DNA from: Planctomycetota bacterium
Lineage (GTDB): Bacteria; Planctomycetota; Phycisphaerae; SM23-33
Assembly (NCBI GenBank): GCA_022705325.1
Contig: JAKJER010000003.1
Span: 284,936 to 348,935, forward strand
Direction of reading: 5' to 3'
DNA length: 64,000 bases
Part shown: positions 31,915 to 40,179 of the stretch, piece after piece
How positions within the stretch are numbered: position 1 is the stretch's first letter
How the letters are laid out: each line of letters starts with the position of its first letter
Translations under genes and position numbers: made by a program
The notes under the pieces: generated by a model
The model's input: only the letters and a program-made list of their open reading frames with translations
Databases searched by the model: none
What the model was told of the DNA's origin: nothing

Positions 31915-33939
31915 TCAGACCTCGCCCTTCATCTTGGCCGCGCCGCGGAAGTCCTGCTCGCGGACGCCGAAGTCGATGTACCCGCGGAACTGGATGCCCA
32001 GCGTGTTGAAGTCCGCGTCGGTCTTCTCTACCGTCGGCCGGTCCACGCCGTTGAGGAAGGCGATTTCGATGGCCGGCAGGCGGTTGGGGTCGGCCAGCAG
32101 ATACCACGCCTTGCTGGAGTACCCGGTGAAGCTGGCGTTGGAGAGGAACACGGAGCTGACCACGTCGAACTTGCCCACGTGCGGGTTGGTCGAGGGCTTG
32201 GCCTTGTTGGCGGTGGTGGTCTCGTTGAGCTGGACACTCTTCATGAGCATCTCGGCCGGGACCTTCAGGGCGGTCGGCACCAGCAGGATCGTGGCCGGCA
32301 CGCCGAGCGGGCGGCCATTGGGCTTGGTCTGCTCGCCGAAGAGCACCTCGGCGGCGGTCAGGCCGTCGACCGTCAGGGCGGTGTCGGCGCCCTCGGCGTA
32401 GTTCTTGTGGTCGGTGCTGAAGAACGCCTTGCCGTCCGTCTGGACGGGATTGCTCAGCCACAGGCCCCACACGGCGTCGGCGATGGACTCGGCTGCCCCC
32501 ATGCCGATCTGGCGCGGGATGTCGGTGAACGCGCCCATGTCGTCGTTGATGATCATCTGACGCGTCAGGGCGAACATGATCCCGTGCGTGTCGGCCTTCT
32601 GGCCGTACTTCTGCTCGTCGAGCTTGCCGTGCTTGAGCTCGCCGTCCGGGCCGACCTGCTCGAACTTGAACGCCCCGGTCATGCGGTAGCGGCTGTGCTC
32701 CTTGAAGTCGTTGACGGAGGCGATCTTCGCGATCTTCCGCCAGGCGTCCTCGATGTAGTTGTACCCCTCCAGCAGCATCTTGTTGGCGATGTTGCTGAGG
32801 ATGCCCGGCAGGCTGGTGGTGCTGAAGGCGGCCTGGAGCCAGCCGGAGGCGTCGCGACGAAAGCGCGGCAGCTGCCGACCGCACGCCAGCTCGCAGAACT
32901 CCTGGATGCCCACGCCGCGCAGGCGGTCGGCGGCCTCCAGGATCGGGGCGGCGTACACGGCCTCGATTCGGCCCATCGGCATGCCGGAGGCCATCAGCGC
33001 CACAGCCTCGAACACATGCGGGCCTGCGGGCCGCTGGGACGTAGCGACCGCCGGGACCTTGGGCCGGCTGGCGCGGAGGATGTGCAGCTCGGTGCGAGTC
33101 TCGTCCCACCCGTCCTCGATGGCCTGGGCCTCGACGTCGGGGTGCTTGCCCGCGCAGAGCTTGTGGATCGCCTCCACGCGGCGGGTTTCAGCGGCCATGC
33201 GCTGGCGCATCGCCGTCACCGGGTCGCCGTCGGCGGCCGAGGCGTTGACCGTGGCCGGCGTTGCCGGGGGCGGGGCAGGCGGGGTCTCCTGGGCAGGCGG
33301 CGTGTCATTGGCGGCCGCCTCCACAATGGTGTCGGCGCTGGCGGGCTGGGCGGCGGTGTCCTGGTTGGCGGTGCTGGTGTCGTTTGCGTCCATAGAAGTT
33401 TGCTCCTTGCTCTGGGCGGCGATCCGAGCGGTGGTGCTGGGATCTGCGCCGCTGTCGACGAACGAGATTTCCTTGAGGATGGCCTTACGGACCACGTGCA
33501 GCGGGCCGTCGAAGGTCCTTCCGTTGACCGTGATGCTTTGACCGTTGGGGATGAAATCGGCGTCCACGACGGCAGCGCCGATGCTGGCCTGCCACGGGAA
33601 GCCGTTGACGCCTGACTTCGCCACGTCCCGCGCCCACGAGGTATCGCGGCTGACCAGGCCCTCGGCGACGACCTGGCCGTTGTCGATCACCACCCGTTGC
33701 GTGTGGCCCACCCCCTGGCGTGGATTGTGGTCCAGGCGGACGGGGATGTCCTGGCGGTCGATGGCCAGGCCCTCCAGGTCGACCACCACCGGGTGCGGGA
33801 AGCCGGTGATCCGCATCACTCCGCCCGTGTAGGCGACCATGCGGAATCGCGGCATCTGCTTGTCCGCTTCGCCGGCCGCCTCGACGGTCAGCGGGCAGAG
33901 AAAGTTCAGGTACTCAGGCTGCTTGCTCTTGCTCGACAT
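31915..33939 (-). CDS. Prohead protease fused to Mu gpT-like major capsid protein
   Basis: A 674-residue fusion. Residues 1-190 are the protease half (VAYTGGVMR, NGFPWQASIGA, EISFVDSGADPS). A Pro/Ala-rich linker with acidic stretches (about 195-260) may serve as internal scaffold. Residues about 350-674 match Mu-type capsid proteins: QMIINDDMGAFTDIPRQIG, FFSTDHKN, LLADPNRLPAIEIAFLNG. One polypeptide thus supplies protease, scaffold and shell, and must cut itself during maturation. It starts 26 bases inside the portal gene end. Confidence 0.9.
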   Translation of the reverse strand: MSSKSKQPEYLNFLCPLTVEAAGEADKQMPRFRMVAYTGGVMRITGFPHPVVVDLEGLAIDRQDIPVRLDHNPRQGVGHTQRVVIDNGQVVAEGLVSRDTSWARDVAKSGVNGFPWQASIGAAVVDADFIPNGQSITVNGRTFDGPLHVVRKAILKEISFVDSGADPSTTARIAAQSKEQTSMDANDTSTANQDTAAQPASADTIVEAAANDTPPAQETPPAPPPATPATVNASAADGDPVTAMRQRMAAETRRVEAIHKLCAGKHPDVEAQAIEDGWDETRTELHILRASRPKVPAVATSQRPAGPHVFEAVALMASGMPMGRIEAVYAAPILEAADRLRGVGIQEFCELACGRQLPRFRRDASGWLQAAFSTTSLPGILSNIANKMLLEGYNYIEDAWRKIAKIASVNDFKEHSRYRMTGAFKFEQVGPDGELKHGKLDEQKYGQKADTHGIMFALTRQMIINDDMGAFTDIPRQIGMGAAESIADAVWGLWLSNPVQTDGKAFFSTDHKNYAEGADTALTVDGLTAAEVLFGEQTKPNGRPLGVPATILLVPTALKVPAEMLMKSVQLNETTTANKAKPSTNPHVGKFDVVSSVFLSNASFTGYSSKAWYLLADPNRLPAIEIAFLNGVDRPTVEKTDADFNTLGIQFRGYIDFGVREQDFRGAAKMKGEV

Positions 33940-35287
33940 CCGTGTCGGCCTCCTGTTTGGCGTTCGTGGGTTGGCCCTGCGGCGGGACGGTCAGCCCCAG
34001 TTCCTTCATGAGGGCCACTTCCTTGGCCCGCTGGCGAAGCTCGGTGTCCCAGTCCTTGCCCTGGCGGGCGTATTCCTGGGCGAGAGTGGTGGTGTTGCTG
34101 GCCAGGCGGGTCGCCTGGGCCGTCGCTTCCTTGGCCGGATCGACGTGCTCGGTCCCGTCAAAGAACCACTGGTGTGGGATGTCCCCGGCCGTGCGGAGGT
34201 AGGCAAACTCGCTCAGCAGCTCCGCCTCGGCCAGCCAGGCGGCCAGGATGCGATCCAGCACCGCCTCGGCCAGGTGGGCCTGCTCCACTCGGATGGACTT
34301 GTAGTAGGTCTGGTGGTCCAGGCGCCCCGAGGCGTAGTTGTAGCCGGAGGAGTTACAGGCGGCGATATTGTACGGGAGGTTCAGGCAGCGGGCGATTTCG
34401 TTGAGGATTTCCCGCTTGAACTCGGCGTAGCTGGTGGTTGGCTGCTGGGCCTCGATCTGCCCAAGCCGCCAGCCGTCTGGCAGCACCGTGGCCATACGCT
34501 TCTCGAGCTCGACCACGTCCATCGGCTCGAGGGCCTGGGCCTCCCCGTTGGCCGGGGAGTCGGTGAACAGCACGGCCGCGAAGTCGGCGGCGGTTTCAGC
34601 CGCAGCGATCACCGCCAGCGTGTAGCGTCGAAGCTGGGCGAACAGCGGCAACGCCGGGGTGATCTCCGGGATGCCCCGGTGCTGGCTGGGCCGATCGGCC
34701 CGGAACCAGTGAACCACCGCGTCGGCATCCACCATGTCCACCGCATTGAGCCAGTAGCTCAGATCGCTGGGGTGCTGGCGAAGGATGCTGTACGTCCGCG
34801 GATTGCCGTAGGCGTCCAGGATGATCCCGTCGATGTCGCTGACCATCGAGAACATCGACATGACGGGCGACGCCACGCGATCGGCCTCGACCAATTGGAC
34901 GTCCAGCATCACCGGGGAGTCGATCATCGGGTTGGCCGTCAGAACGGCGAACGCCTCCCCGTCGGTGCTCTTGGCCATCCGCATGGTCCTGAGCTTGCCC
35001 GCCAGGTCCACCGCCTTGGCCCACTGAGCGAAGGCGGTCTCGACGCGGCGGTTGGCCTCGGCATTGGCCGAGAGTAGCTGAAGCCTGGGCCCCGTGCCGA
35101 TGCAGTCGTTGGCGAGAGTCAGCACGATGCCCTTGGCGTAGCTGTTGTTGGCGACCTCGTAGCGAGCACGCTCCCGCAGCTTGCTGCGAACGTCCGCCGT
35201 GGCGGCGTTGTCGGCCGACAGGGAATCGGCCATGGCCCCCACGACCTCCGGGTTATGAGCATTGAAGGTCGCTGGTAAGGTTCGCAC
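33914..35287 (-). CDS. Phage portal protein, N-terminally truncated (cassette B)
   Basis: A 457-residue lambda-type portal, clearly homologous to 542-1987 from the residues before RERARYEVANNSYAKGIV onward. The first codon is a GTG at 35287, and an in-frame TAG lies four codons upstream, so the N-terminal basic region present in copy A (about 25 residues) is missing. The cassette therefore breaks here, with no terminase upstream. The ring-forming core is intact, so the protein may still fold. Confidence 0.88.
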   Translation of the reverse strand: MRTLPATFNAHNPEVVGAMADSLSADNAATADVRSKLRERARYEVANNSYAKGIVLTLANDCIGTGPRLQLLSANAEANRRVETAFAQWAKAVDLAGKLRTMRMAKSTDGEAFAVLTANPMIDSPVMLDVQLVEADRVASPVMSMFSMVSDIDGIILDAYGNPRTYSILRQHPSDLSYWLNAVDMVDADAVVHWFRADRPSQHRGIPEITPALPLFAQLRRYTLAVIAAAETAADFAAVLFTDSPANGEAQALEPMDVVELEKRMATVLPDGWRLGQIEAQQPTTSYAEFKREILNEIARCLNLPYNIAACNSSGYNYASGRLDHQTYYKSIRVEQAHLAEAVLDRILAAWLAEAELLSEFAYLRTAGDIPHQWFFDGTEHVDPAKEATAQATRLASNTTTLAQEYARQGKDWDTELRQRAKEVALMKELGLTVPPQGQPTNAKQEADTDVEQEQAA

Positions 35288-35693
35288 CCGCCAGGCCTAG
35301 TCGCAGGATTGTGGCGGACCGTGTAACCCGTTGTGACACAAGGAGCAAGAGTTCCGGGCCAAATCCAAGGGGAATCTCAAAGAAACGCGGGGAAACCCTC
35401 TCATTCGTTTCGTTCGTTTCACGCGGTTGCATTCAAGGCGCGTAGTCTACGCGCGCCGGCGTGGACGGGGGGACCATGCCGAAGCCCAAAACGAGTAGTC
35501 TACTCGCCGAAGTTGCGCACCGGTTGCGCACCCGGTGACGCAGTTGCGCAGTGGCGTAGTTCCGGCGGAATCCGCCGCGAACCGGAAAGAGTATCTACTC
35601 GCTGCGAGGCAGGGGCCACCCTCGGCAGGGCTTGGCGGACAGCGTGACTCAAACACTTCCGGGGTGCCGACCCGGAAGTCGGATAGCATGGAG
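35288..35693. other. Intergenic region with operator-like palindromes
   Basis: This 406-bp gene-free stretch joins the broken end of cassette B to the defence island. It contains two strong palindromes with a GTAGTCTAC core, a third degenerate copy, and three GTTGCGCA iterons (annotated separately). A short T-rich direct repeat (CGTTTCGTTCGTTTC) lies near 35407-35421. Confidence 0.55.
35438..35600. promoter_or_regulatory. Palindromic boxes and GTTGCGCA iterons
   Basis: GCGCGTAGTCTACGCGC (35438-35454) and CGAGTAGTCTACTCG (35492-35506) are odd-length palindromes sharing GTAGTCTAC, with centres 53 bases apart (five helical turns). GAGTATCTACTC at 35589-35600 is a one-base-shorter relative. Between them GTTGCGCA occurs at 35512, 35523 and 35543 (spacing 11 and 20). 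The spacing implies binding of a dimeric regulator on one DNA face. Target genes are not certain. Confidence 0.5.
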
Positions 35694-36653
35694 CTACCAG
35701 AGATACCGCTCGGCGAAAGCAGAAGCTGCTGCCGCCGGAAGCACATCGGCAGCCAATAGAGACTCAATGGTTCTGACGCGCATCGACGTCCGATTGCGGA
35801 GGAGACCCATATAGCGCTCAGTCGCCCGGGCGAAGCTCGGGTTTCTCATCGGGTGGACGAGCATGAAGCCCGTCCATCGCCATGCTCGTGACGAGTGCTG
35901 GAGCATCGAAAGCGCGAGCAGATGATCAAGCCAAATCTGCTGGAGATCCGTCCCCGGTATTGACGTCATCGATTCGGGTGACAAGATTCCCGATACGGTC
36001 GTAACACCCCTGTACCGCGTGAGGCGGTCGAGGCCTGGAGGCTTCTCCTGCTTGCAGTGCTCGTGGTACTTGGTTTCGACACCGAGGATGCCGCGTCCGC
36101 CGTCGTCGAGAGCGAGTTCAAAGGCCACGTCAAAGGCGCTCCGGTTCTCCAGATACTGACCCGGCAACCTTCTGCCTGGCGACCACTCGAAGTGAACCGC
36201 ACATACCCGCCCCGGAATGCCCGGCCACCAGGCATGCACTGCGCGATCAGCCATACTCAGGTCCGGCTGCTGAAGCACCCCGAACAGGTTAAAGCACATG
36301 GGCATCGAGGACAGGAGATCGCAGTAGAGCCGGTCTTCGTCCAACGTCTGGTGCGGCTGCGGGGTCGCTATACGGTGTCGGACAGCGCGTCGAGCCTCCT
36401 CGTACAGAAAGTTTGCCTCCGACTGTCGTGCAACTTGCAAGGCGATGCGACTGCCCAACGGCCTGGCCGACTTCTCAGGCTGAGGACGCATGGGTTGAGA
36501 GCCGATCTCCAGGCCCCTGGCCTCTCGCCAAAGCGCCTGATGTAGTCGCGCCCGGCGTTTAAAGGCCGTCGTGTCAGGATCGCCCGGCACCTTGTCGACC
36601 GTCTCAAGGCAGCAGTGGGCAGCGAGTTCTCTGTCGGTTACCGGCTCGGCCAT
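35694..36653 (-). CDS. PGN_0703-type putative restriction endonuclease
   Basis: A 319-residue protein with a PD-(D/E)XK-like core around residues 165-200: NRSAFDVAFELALDD, then GILGVETKYHEH, giving the D...E-x-K order. HTFEW-type flanking sequence (AVHFEWSPG) fits what I recall of the PGN_0703 family of putative restriction enzymes. No methyltransferase is adjacent, so it may act as a stand-alone or modification-dependent nuclease. It opens the defence island next to the cassette B boundary. Confidence 0.65.
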   Translation of the reverse strand: MAEPVTDRELAAHCCLETVDKVPGDPDTTAFKRRARLHQALWREARGLEIGSQPMRPQPEKSARPLGSRIALQVARQSEANFLYEEARRAVRHRIATPQPHQTLDEDRLYCDLLSSMPMCFNLFGVLQQPDLSMADRAVHAWWPGIPGRVCAVHFEWSPGRRLPGQYLENRSAFDVAFELALDDGGRGILGVETKYHEHCKQEKPPGLDRLTRYRGVTTVSGILSPESMTSIPGTDLQQIWLDHLLALSMLQHSSRAWRWTGFMLVHPMRNPSFARATERYMGLLRNRTSMRVRTIESLLAADVLPAAAASAFAERYLW

Positions 36654-36722
36654 ATCTTCCTGTTCCAGTTGCGCACCCCTACGACTCCCGTGGCTCAGGG
36701 ATCAGTGATGGCAGTCCCCGCA

Positions 36723-37169
36723 TCACATGCTGGTCCATCGCCAGCGGAAGCGCCCATCGAACTCCCGAACCCTCTCGCCCCCCCGCTGCCGCGCCACCAA
36801 CTCCTGCCGCTCTGCCCAAACGTCCTTCAGGACCTGGGGCAGCCTGGCGAGGTCGCACGTGCAGTCCTTCAGGGTCATCGCCCCGGCAATGGACATAACC
36901 GGGTCGCCATCGCTGGCGTCGCAGAAGACCCTCGCCGGCAGAACGTCGCCATTGGTCTTGACAAAGATCTCGACCGACAGCGGTGGGATCTCGTGCGGCC
37001 AGCCTTCCGGCTTGCCGCCCCCAAGGACCAGGCGTGCCTCGTGGGTTTCGTCCAGGATCATGCGGGGCTTGTGGAGTTCGAGCCCGACGTAATGGATGGC
37101 GCGCTCGATGGCGCGTTTCACATCCTCGGCTCTCTCTCGGCCTGCCCGGAATTGGGGTCGCGATGCCAT
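36723..37169 (-). CDS. Hypothetical protein
   Basis: A 148-residue protein preceding the PGN_0703-type gene on the same strand (69-base gap), so possibly co-transcribed. It has an N-terminal helix (RAEDVKRAIERAIHYVG), a beta-rich middle (LSVEIFVKTNGDVLPARVFCD) and a C-terminal helix. No recognised family; an accessory role to the neighbouring nuclease is conjecture. Confidence 0.55.
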   Translation of the reverse strand: MASRPQFRAGRERAEDVKRAIERAIHYVGLELHKPRMILDETHEARLVLGGGKPEGWPHEIPPLSVEIFVKTNGDVLPARVFCDASDGDPVMSIAGAMTLKDCTCDLARLPQVLKDVWAERQELVARQRGGERVREFDGRFRWRWTSM

Positions 37170-37371
37170 GGCGGGCAGTCTATCACCAGCCTGCGAAGAT
37201 GTCCCGTCTTTTCAGGCATGTTCGCTGGGGTTTCAGGTTCCGTCCGGGGCTATGGCGCGTCGCAGAGTAGTGGGTTGAGAGGCCGCCCGGCCGTTCCCGC
37301 AGGCAACCGGCCCCTCCGGGGGGTCGGGCGGGCCTGTCTGGATGGGAGCGAGCTTCGGCGGCGCGACAGGC

Positions 37372-38226
37372 TCAGGCTGGCCGGGTGCCTTTGCACTGAG
37401 GATACGATGGGCACCCCCAGAACTTCTCACCGGCACTCGTGCCGCGCCGTGCCGTCCGCAGAACCATCGGCCGGCCACAACGAGGGCAGGCCGGCGAGGG
37501 GGCGGGGGAAGGAGCAGGTTCGGCAGAAGCTGGAGGGTTGGGGGATAACCACGCACAGGGCGAAGGCGTTCTCTCCGACAACTGGATCGACTGGATCAGC
37601 TCCCCCAGGGCATCACCGTCGATCAATTCCATGCGGTTCGCCCGGGCAAAGTCCTGTGCCTCCGCCGTGAAACGCCCCGACGTAACCATAACGCCTGCTT
37701 GGGCCCCTTCGCTGGTGACAACGCCGAGCAGCTCGCGGACGGGCTGGACCCCGACCTTGAACGCCTTCCAGTGTTTGCACTGGACCAGCGTCGCCTGCCC
37801 GTCCTTGCGAAGGATCAGGTCGATGCCTCCGTCGCCGGCGGGATTGCCGGTTTCGGTTACGGCATAGCCTCGTCGCCGGAACGCCTCCCCAACGTATTGT
37901 TCAAACTGTCGCCAGGAAAGCTGTCGGATAGATGCCTGGTTCGGATGACTATTGAACAGCCGCCGGGTCCAAAGACGCCTGATCCGCGCCCCCAACCAGA
38001 CCAACAGCACAAACCCCACCAGCAGTGGCGTGATGACCTTCTTGACAAGGATCGCAAGGGGGGGACCGATCGCGAGCCCCCCAGTTGGGCGATCCATGAG
38101 GGCTGGCAGCACCAGCCATCCGACGATCAGTATCACGCCGGCAATCGCCGGACCGAGCCAAACCGGACCGATGTTCACAACATCGGCGATTACGTCCAAC
38201 AGGCTTTCCTGTTTCCGTCGTGCCAT
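37372..38226 (-). CDS. Membrane-anchored Mrr-type restriction endonuclease with zinc finger
   Basis: A 284-residue protein; the ATG at 38226 has AGGGGAGA upstream. Two transmembrane segments (about 20-45 and 60-82) are followed by an Mrr-catalytic domain (about 100-205): FEQYVGEAFRRRGYAV, GGIDLILRKDG and LVQCKHWK, giving D and Q-x-K. A Pro/Ala/Ser linker leads to a C-terminal topoisomerase-type zinc finger (CPRCGRPMVLRTARRG...FWGCPSYPQC). Mrr enzymes cut modified or foreign DNA; membrane tethering would place it at the site of DNA entry. Confidence 0.85.
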   Translation of the reverse strand: MARRKQESLLDVIADVVNIGPVWLGPAIAGVILIVGWLVLPALMDRPTGGLAIGPPLAILVKKVITPLLVGFVLLVWLGARIRRLWTRRLFNSHPNQASIRQLSWRQFEQYVGEAFRRRGYAVTETGNPAGDGGIDLILRKDGQATLVQCKHWKAFKVGVQPVRELLGVVTSEGAQAGVMVTSGRFTAEAQDFARANRMELIDGDALGELIQSIQLSERTPSPCAWLSPNPPASAEPAPSPAPSPACPRCGRPMVLRTARRGTSAGEKFWGCPSYPQCKGTRPA

Positions 38227-38302
38227 CCATCTCCCCTTTACTGAGGGCGACGAGATGATACCAGGCACGTCGGTGCAAGGCCAGCATCCTCTTGTGCTCA
38301 GA

Positions 38303-39385
38303 TCAGGCCGCCTCGCGATAGTAGCTCCGGAGCAGGCCCCCCAGCCGCTCCCGGCACAGGACGGGCCCGTCACGGGGGCCGGGAGATTCATCCGTCTCGA
38401 CCGGCCTCCGGTAGTCCAGCCCCTTATGCGGGCGCTCCTGATTGTAATGTTCCATGTACTGCTCGATGACGTGCCGGACGTTCCGCTCCCCGAACAGGAC
38501 CATCTTGTCCAGGCACTCCCGCTTGATGGTCCGGACGAACGACTCGGCGAATGAATTCAAATTGGGCGACTGTTTGGGCAACTTCAGACACCGCACGCCA
38601 GCCGCCTTCAGCGTCTCCTGGAATCTCTTGGTGTACAGCGGGTCGCGGTCGTGGATCAGAACCCGTTTGCCCTTCAGGAAACCCTCCTGAGCGTCGGTCA
38701 GGTTCCGGGCCCACTGGAGCATCTGGGGCTCGCATGGATCGGCGTGGATGCCTGCGACCTGGACCCGCCGGGTGGAGATATCGATGACGAAGAAGACCAG
38801 GTAACGGGTCAGCCCCTTCAGCCCCCAGGCCTCCACCGTGAAGAAATCGCAGGCGGCGATGCTCTCCCAGTGGCTCTGGAAAAAGGTCTTCCAGGTCGTC
38901 TTGGGGGGCTTGTCCGGATCGTCCAGGAGCCCGTGGTCCAGCATCACCCGCCGGACCGTCTGCCAGTGGACCTGGTAGCCGAGCTTCTTCAGCTCGCCAT
39001 ACATCCGCCCGTAGCCCCAGTCCGGGTTCTCGTCAGCCATCCGGAGCACCAGGTCGCGGATCATCCGCTGCTTCGTCGGTGCCGGGCCGGGCTTCTTCTT
39101 GCGGCCAGTGGCGTCGTACTTGCGGGCGATCAGCCATCGGTGCCACTTCAGGAGAGTGTCCGGCGAGAACAGCGTGCCGAACTGGCGCAGCATGTCCTTG
39201 CCAAGTTTCATGGCCGCCGTCGCCAGGCGGCGCTTCTGGGCGACGTCCAGGATGATTCGTTTGCGGCCGAGCTTCTCCCGCAAAATGCGGTTCTCTTCCC
39301 TGAGATACTCGATAACCTCCTGTTGCTGCCGGTTCATCCACCCGGCAACGGCCACCAGGATGAAGTGCCATGGTGTCCATGTCAT
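38303..39385 (-). CDS. DDE transposase, integrase core type, second family member
   Basis: A 360-residue transposase with a leading coiled coil (EYLREENRILREKLG), a helix-turn-helix region (NPDWGYGRMYGELKKLGYQV) and a DDE core: D in AACDFF, D in IHDRDPLY, E in FAESFVRTIKREC. It is diverged from the transposase at 4483-5568. I could not identify terminal inverted repeats, so the element ends are undefined (roughly 38290-39430). It separates the Mrr nuclease from the DUF6941-like gene inside the island. Confidence 0.85.
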   Translation of the reverse strand: MTWTPWHFILVAVAGWMNRQQQEVIEYLREENRILREKLGRKRIILDVAQKRRLATAAMKLGKDMLRQFGTLFSPDTLLKWHRWLIARKYDATGRKKKPGPAPTKQRMIRDLVLRMADENPDWGYGRMYGELKKLGYQVHWQTVRRVMLDHGLLDDPDKPPKTTWKTFFQSHWESIAACDFFTVEAWGLKGLTRYLVFFVIDISTRRVQVAGIHADPCEPQMLQWARNLTDAQEGFLKGKRVLIHDRDPLYTKRFQETLKAAGVRCLKLPKQSPNLNSFAESFVRTIKRECLDKMVLFGERNVRHVIEQYMEHYNQERPHKGLDYRRPVETDESPGPRDGPVLCRERLGGLLRSYYREAA

Positions 39386-39444
39386 GGCTGAACATGATAG
39401 CGAGGGGGCCCATCGTTGAAAAGTAGCTCTCCCCCCTACCCCCC

Positions 39445-39837
39445 CTACTGACTGACCTGGACAACCGGGAGCCGACGCTCCATCAGAAGCCGGGCGTCCA
39501 CGAAGAACTGCACGGTGTACACTCCCGGTGTCGGAAATCTCACCCCAGGCATGAGGGCGTCGGCCTCCGCGACCGTCCCCTGGTCCACGACGTTCACCGA
39601 CGCCTGCTGCTCAAACAGCGGCCCATGTTCTTCGTCAACGTCAACGATCCGCACCTTGGCTACAACCTGGCCCCGCACATCAGTAAAGGCGACATAGGTG
39701 GCCATCATCGCATGCACGTATGGGAAGTGCGTGGCCCGAAGTTCCGAGAAGCACCCCAGCAGCGTCCGCTTGCCCGTCAGCGGGTCGCGGTGGATCATGT
39801 CACAGAACACCATCGCCAGAGGGTAAGCCGTCTGCAT
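39445..39837 (-). CDS. DUF6941-like hypothetical protein
   Basis: A 130-residue protein; I place the start at ATG 39837. The opening (LAMVFCDMIHRDPLTGKRTLLGCFSEL) and FPYVHAMMATYVAFTDVRG, with an Ig-like beta sandwich ending VYTVQFFVDARLLMERRLPV, match a family common in planctomycetes that I know as DUF6941. No function is established. It lies just beyond the transposase element. Confidence 0.68.
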   Translation of the reverse strand: MQTAYPLAMVFCDMIHRDPLTGKRTLLGCFSELRATHFPYVHAMMATYVAFTDVRGQVVAKVRIVDVDEEHGPLFEQQASVNVVDQGTVAEADALMPGVRFPTPGVYTVQFFVDARLLMERRLPVVQVSQ

Positions 39838-40093
39838 TGCTCGCCTGCTTTCCGTACCATAAATGGCTTTGAGGCGCACTGGATACTGCGGTTGGCCAGA
39901 TTCGCTGGCCTTCTTCAATGTTAAACGCGGTTGTGCGTCCTTGCTTTCTGATCAAACCGGCGATTATACTCCCCCCACAAGACTCTCGGAACGTACCCCT
40001 GCCTCGGGAGTACCACACCTGTTTTCAGAACTTCCGGAATCTGTGGTCGTCCGACTGCCTTCTTGTGTTGGAAGCGGCGCATCACAATAAGGA
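39838..40093. other. Intergenic region upstream of the Qat operon
   Basis: A 256-bp gene-free stretch between a leftward gene and the rightward Qat operon. It holds no repeat that I can identify. The predicted Qat promoter follows at 40094-40122. Confidence 0.4.
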
Positions 40094-40122
40094 TTGCCAT
40101 TGGCACATGACGACGCTATATT
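40094..40122 (+). promoter_or_regulatory. Predicted promoter of the Qat operon
   Basis: TTGCCA (40094-40099) and TATATT (40117-40122) are separated by 17 bases and together differ from the sigma70 consensus at two positions. Transcription would start near 40129, 50 bases before qatA. Confidence 0.65.
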
Positions 40123-40179
40123 CCCTTACAGCGTGAAGCATCGGAATGCTTTGAAACACACAATCGAAGGGTGCGGGAC

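Noticed and set aside
31411..33615. A 734-codon plus-strand open frame opposite the protease-capsid gene
   Set aside because: It is antisense to a clear capsid fusion, has no ribosome site, and shows the Gly/Val/Leu/His-biased composition of high-GC shadow frames.
35512..35550. A CRISPR array from the GTTGCGCA repeats
   Set aside because: The repeats are 8 bases long with 3- and 12-base gaps, so they are iterons and not CRISPR repeats; no cas genes are present.
38303..39385. Terminal inverted repeats for the second transposase
   Set aside because: I compared both flanks and found no convincing inverted pair, so only the gene is annotated.
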